Shown here one piece after another: positions 61,709 to 64,000 of a stretch of 64,000 bases of DNA. Made by a program: the position numbers and the translations under genes. The DNA is from Trochalopteron elliotii (taxonomy: Eukaryota; Chordata; Aves; Passeriformes; Leiothrichidae). Each line of letters begins with the position of its first letter. Within the stretch, counting starts at the first letter, position 1. The notes under the pieces are model-generated. The model saw only the letters and a program-made list of their open reading frames with translations, did no database searches and was not told where the DNA came from. The stretch lies in the NCBI GenBank assembly GCA_024734555.1, contig JANPWX010000076.1, forward strand, positions 4,913,872 through 4,977,871. Reading direction: 5' to 3'.

Positions 61709-64000
61709 GGCACTCAATGCACAGCATAAGAGAACTGTTAATGTTAAGTGCAACCTAGGATAAAGCAAAATGTGATTTCAGTATATGAAAATACACAGCA
61801 TAAAGGTCCAATCTGCTGGGCTATGGAATGTCCTTCCAACAGCCAGGGCAGAAGGCCCCAAGGCAGAAATCACTTGACATGTGACCTGCTGGGTGTTTTT
61901 CAATGAGGGTGCAGCCATGGCTAGAAACACAAGGCCCCATCCCTCCCACAACAGGGCAAGGGAACAACCTGGAGAAAACCATTTTTAGAGACCCCACAGA
62001 AGAGTCCACCCAATACTCTGCAAACAGGGCACTTTCATTCTCATCACTGCCTAGGAGGACTTGCTCAAAAAGTACTGCTGTGGCACTCAGGAAAGTGTAA
62101 TCAGTTTCTATTGCTGCCTTTCCAAAGAGGGCAAGAATTGAAATTGTTAGATGTTGACATGACTATTAAGTATTACTGCATTGAGATATTTAGGTTTGAT
62201 ACATGGAAACTTGCTAAAGAGCAATGACAGTTAATGCAAATTTATTTCCTGTAGCTTCTCTTGGCATTAGAGTTTTTAAACAAATCTTCAAGTAGATTAC
62301 TTTCTTAAATCCTAGCCAAGGCATTCAAAATTATTTTTTTACATCTGCTTCCCTCACTGCCTTTCATTTGATGAACACTAATATCAAATGAAAACACATA
62401 TACTGTTCCCTTGACAGTTGCAGTTCTTTCTTATGTAAAGAAAAAGAAAAACCAAATGCAGTTTTTTCTGCAGAATCTGTCTTTCTCAGCATTTCTAACT
62501 GACTATTGATGCTTTGTTCCAACATCCTGTGGACTATATTTCTTCCATATCCTTGTTTCTTCTTTTTTTTTTTTTTTTTTTTAGAAAGGTAATTAACATG
62601 CTGTATTTTAAATCCTGGGGTTTTTTTCTGCAAGCCCGGATTGCAGTCTTCTAGTGGGTTCTGGGCTTCACTTTCCCCTTTTGAATGTGCTTCCACCTTT
62701 GGATCATCTCTTCTCCCTCTACAGCTACCACCTCTCAATAATTGATCTCCTTGCATTAATTCTGTTCCCATCTTTACTTGCACAGTTCCAACACCTAGCC
62801 TGTGTCCATTCATTTAATGCCATCTCTAGCCACTTTGACACTTCCTGAAGGTCCCTTATTTAGAGTCGGGGCATCTAAACTGAAATTCCGGTGGCTGTGC
62901 CTGAAACCACTGACACAGCAATGGTATGAAGGTTTCCCTATATCACTGTTAGCATGCTGTGTGTTAAAAAAGCCAGTTCCTTATTTTTGCATCAATCTAA
63001 TACCATGCAAGCTGAAGGTAGCTACAGCACTGAGTTCCCCATCTGGAGCAACCTTTAGAGAGCCTCTGCTGACAAAGAGGAAGCTGACCTTTTAAATTCT
63101 ACTGCTGTATTTTTATATCTCTCATTTATTCTCTGTACACAATTTGTTAATCTCTCCCCATTTGCTTTGCAATTCCCAAACAACCAAAAAAATAATCATT
63201 ATTTGTCATATGAGGAAAAGTAGCTTTTAACCAATCTTCTGTGAATCCTAAAAACATTGCATTCATTTATTATATAATAAAATTCAGAAGCTACTTTAGA
63301 TTGTTTCGACCAAATTATTTAAAGCAAAAAATATTGTAAGTGAAATGATTTCTATTTCAGTAACATACTAGCTTAATTATGATTTTGTAATTATATATTC
63401 TAATGAGAACTTTGCAATCCCTTGCAGTACACAGAAGCATCTTTTCATTCACTGTTTTCAACACACAGTTATCAAAATGTTCTCAAAATGTAATTAGTTT
63501 CTATGTTTTCTTATGATTAAAGCCATTGCAGAGGATGTTTCACACAAATCCGTTACCCGAAAATGAACATGCTTAGTGCTGTGTATCCTATATCTGGATA
63601 TTCATTTGGGGCACACAGCCAAATGTGGCAGTTGTCTAGAATTGTGTGTTTATTGAGTAATCAGTTGAACGTTCATCCAGCATTTTTCCATATTTTGACA
63701 GCAAACAAGCACAATCAACAGCTGCTTCTCTGACAGGAATCATTCCTCCACTCATACTTACTGAGTTTTAAATCCTAGACACAGTAATACACGAACCATC
63801 CCTGTGATACAATGTTCACTCCAAATCTGGCAACCTTTATCATTCTATTCTATACCCAGTATTTTCTCCTCTGGCAATTTTTCTGAGAGTCAAGCTTTCT
63901 CTTTGTCCACTCATATAAACTTCTCAGAAAAACTGTTTGTTTACTCCACACTCTTCTTGAATGGCCTCCTGACATACCAACCACTTGTGCACACTGTTCC
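61709..64000. other. Intergenic, no gene seen
   Basis: AT-rich sequence with a 20-T run at 62563-62582 and no supported gene to the right edge. Confidence 0.5.
62563..62582 (+). repeat. poly-T tract (20 T)
   Basis: Uninterrupted T run. On the minus strand it would be an A-tail, but no element is recognised in front of it. Confidence 0.95.

Noticed and set aside
62364..62813. 149-codon minus-strand open frame
   Set aside because: It is held open by a poly-Lys stretch read from the poly-T tract at 62563-62582; no other coding signal.
1..64000. CRISPR arrays, operons, ribosome binding sites, tRNA or rRNA genes
   Set aside because: The window is vertebrate nuclear DNA; no spaced direct repeats, cloverleaf with A/B boxes or rRNA-like sequence was seen.

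Overview
This is a vertebrate, almost certainly avian, nuclear genomic window. It is AT-rich and gene-poor, with spliced exons and scattered 5'-truncated CR1 retrotransposons, many with the ATTCTRTG-type 3' tail typical of bird and reptile genomes. The only protein-coding gene I can support is the 5' end of COL9A1 (alpha-1 chain of type IX collagen) on the minus strand. None of the long open frames elsewhere resembles a known gene; most are chance frames or lie in CR1 remnants.

Layout. Positions 1-3788 are the beginning of COL9A1 intron 4, which runs out of the left edge and contains a GC-rich CpG island (about 2305-2625). Exons 4, 3, 2 and 1 follow at 3789-3921, 4058-4135, 5538-5611 and from 5920 upward. 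They encode a 23-residue signal peptide and the start of the NC4 (TSPN/laminin-G-like) domain. The intron between exons 3 and 4 is only 136 nt and is of the rare GC-AG type. The 5' UTR and proximal promoter lie at about 5934-6250. From there to 64000 the window is the upstream intergenic flank. In mammals the next gene on this side is FAM135A; nothing in this window looks like it.

The flank is old interspersed-repeat terrain. Plus-strand CR1 3' ends lie at about 12224-12883, 19970-20445, 52112-52494 and 61538-61708. Minus-strand CR1 copies lie at about 13895-14165, 16035-16175, 40450-41835 (a 1.4-kb decayed ORF2 fragment spanning the linker and reverse transcriptase) and 54050-54280 (two 3' ends in a row). 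An older L3/turtle-type CR1 lies at about 13335-13640. A well-preserved 619-bp solo LTR of an endogenous retrovirus sits at 57010-57628 with a perfect 6-bp target-site duplication, and looks like the youngest insertion in the window.

I found no previously undescribed system. The items most worth checking are the GC-AG intron, the intron-4 CpG island as a possible extra COL9A1 promoter, upstream AUGs in the COL9A1 leader, the solo LTR, and two unexplained GC-rich blocks (about 39680-40020 and 43877-44300).
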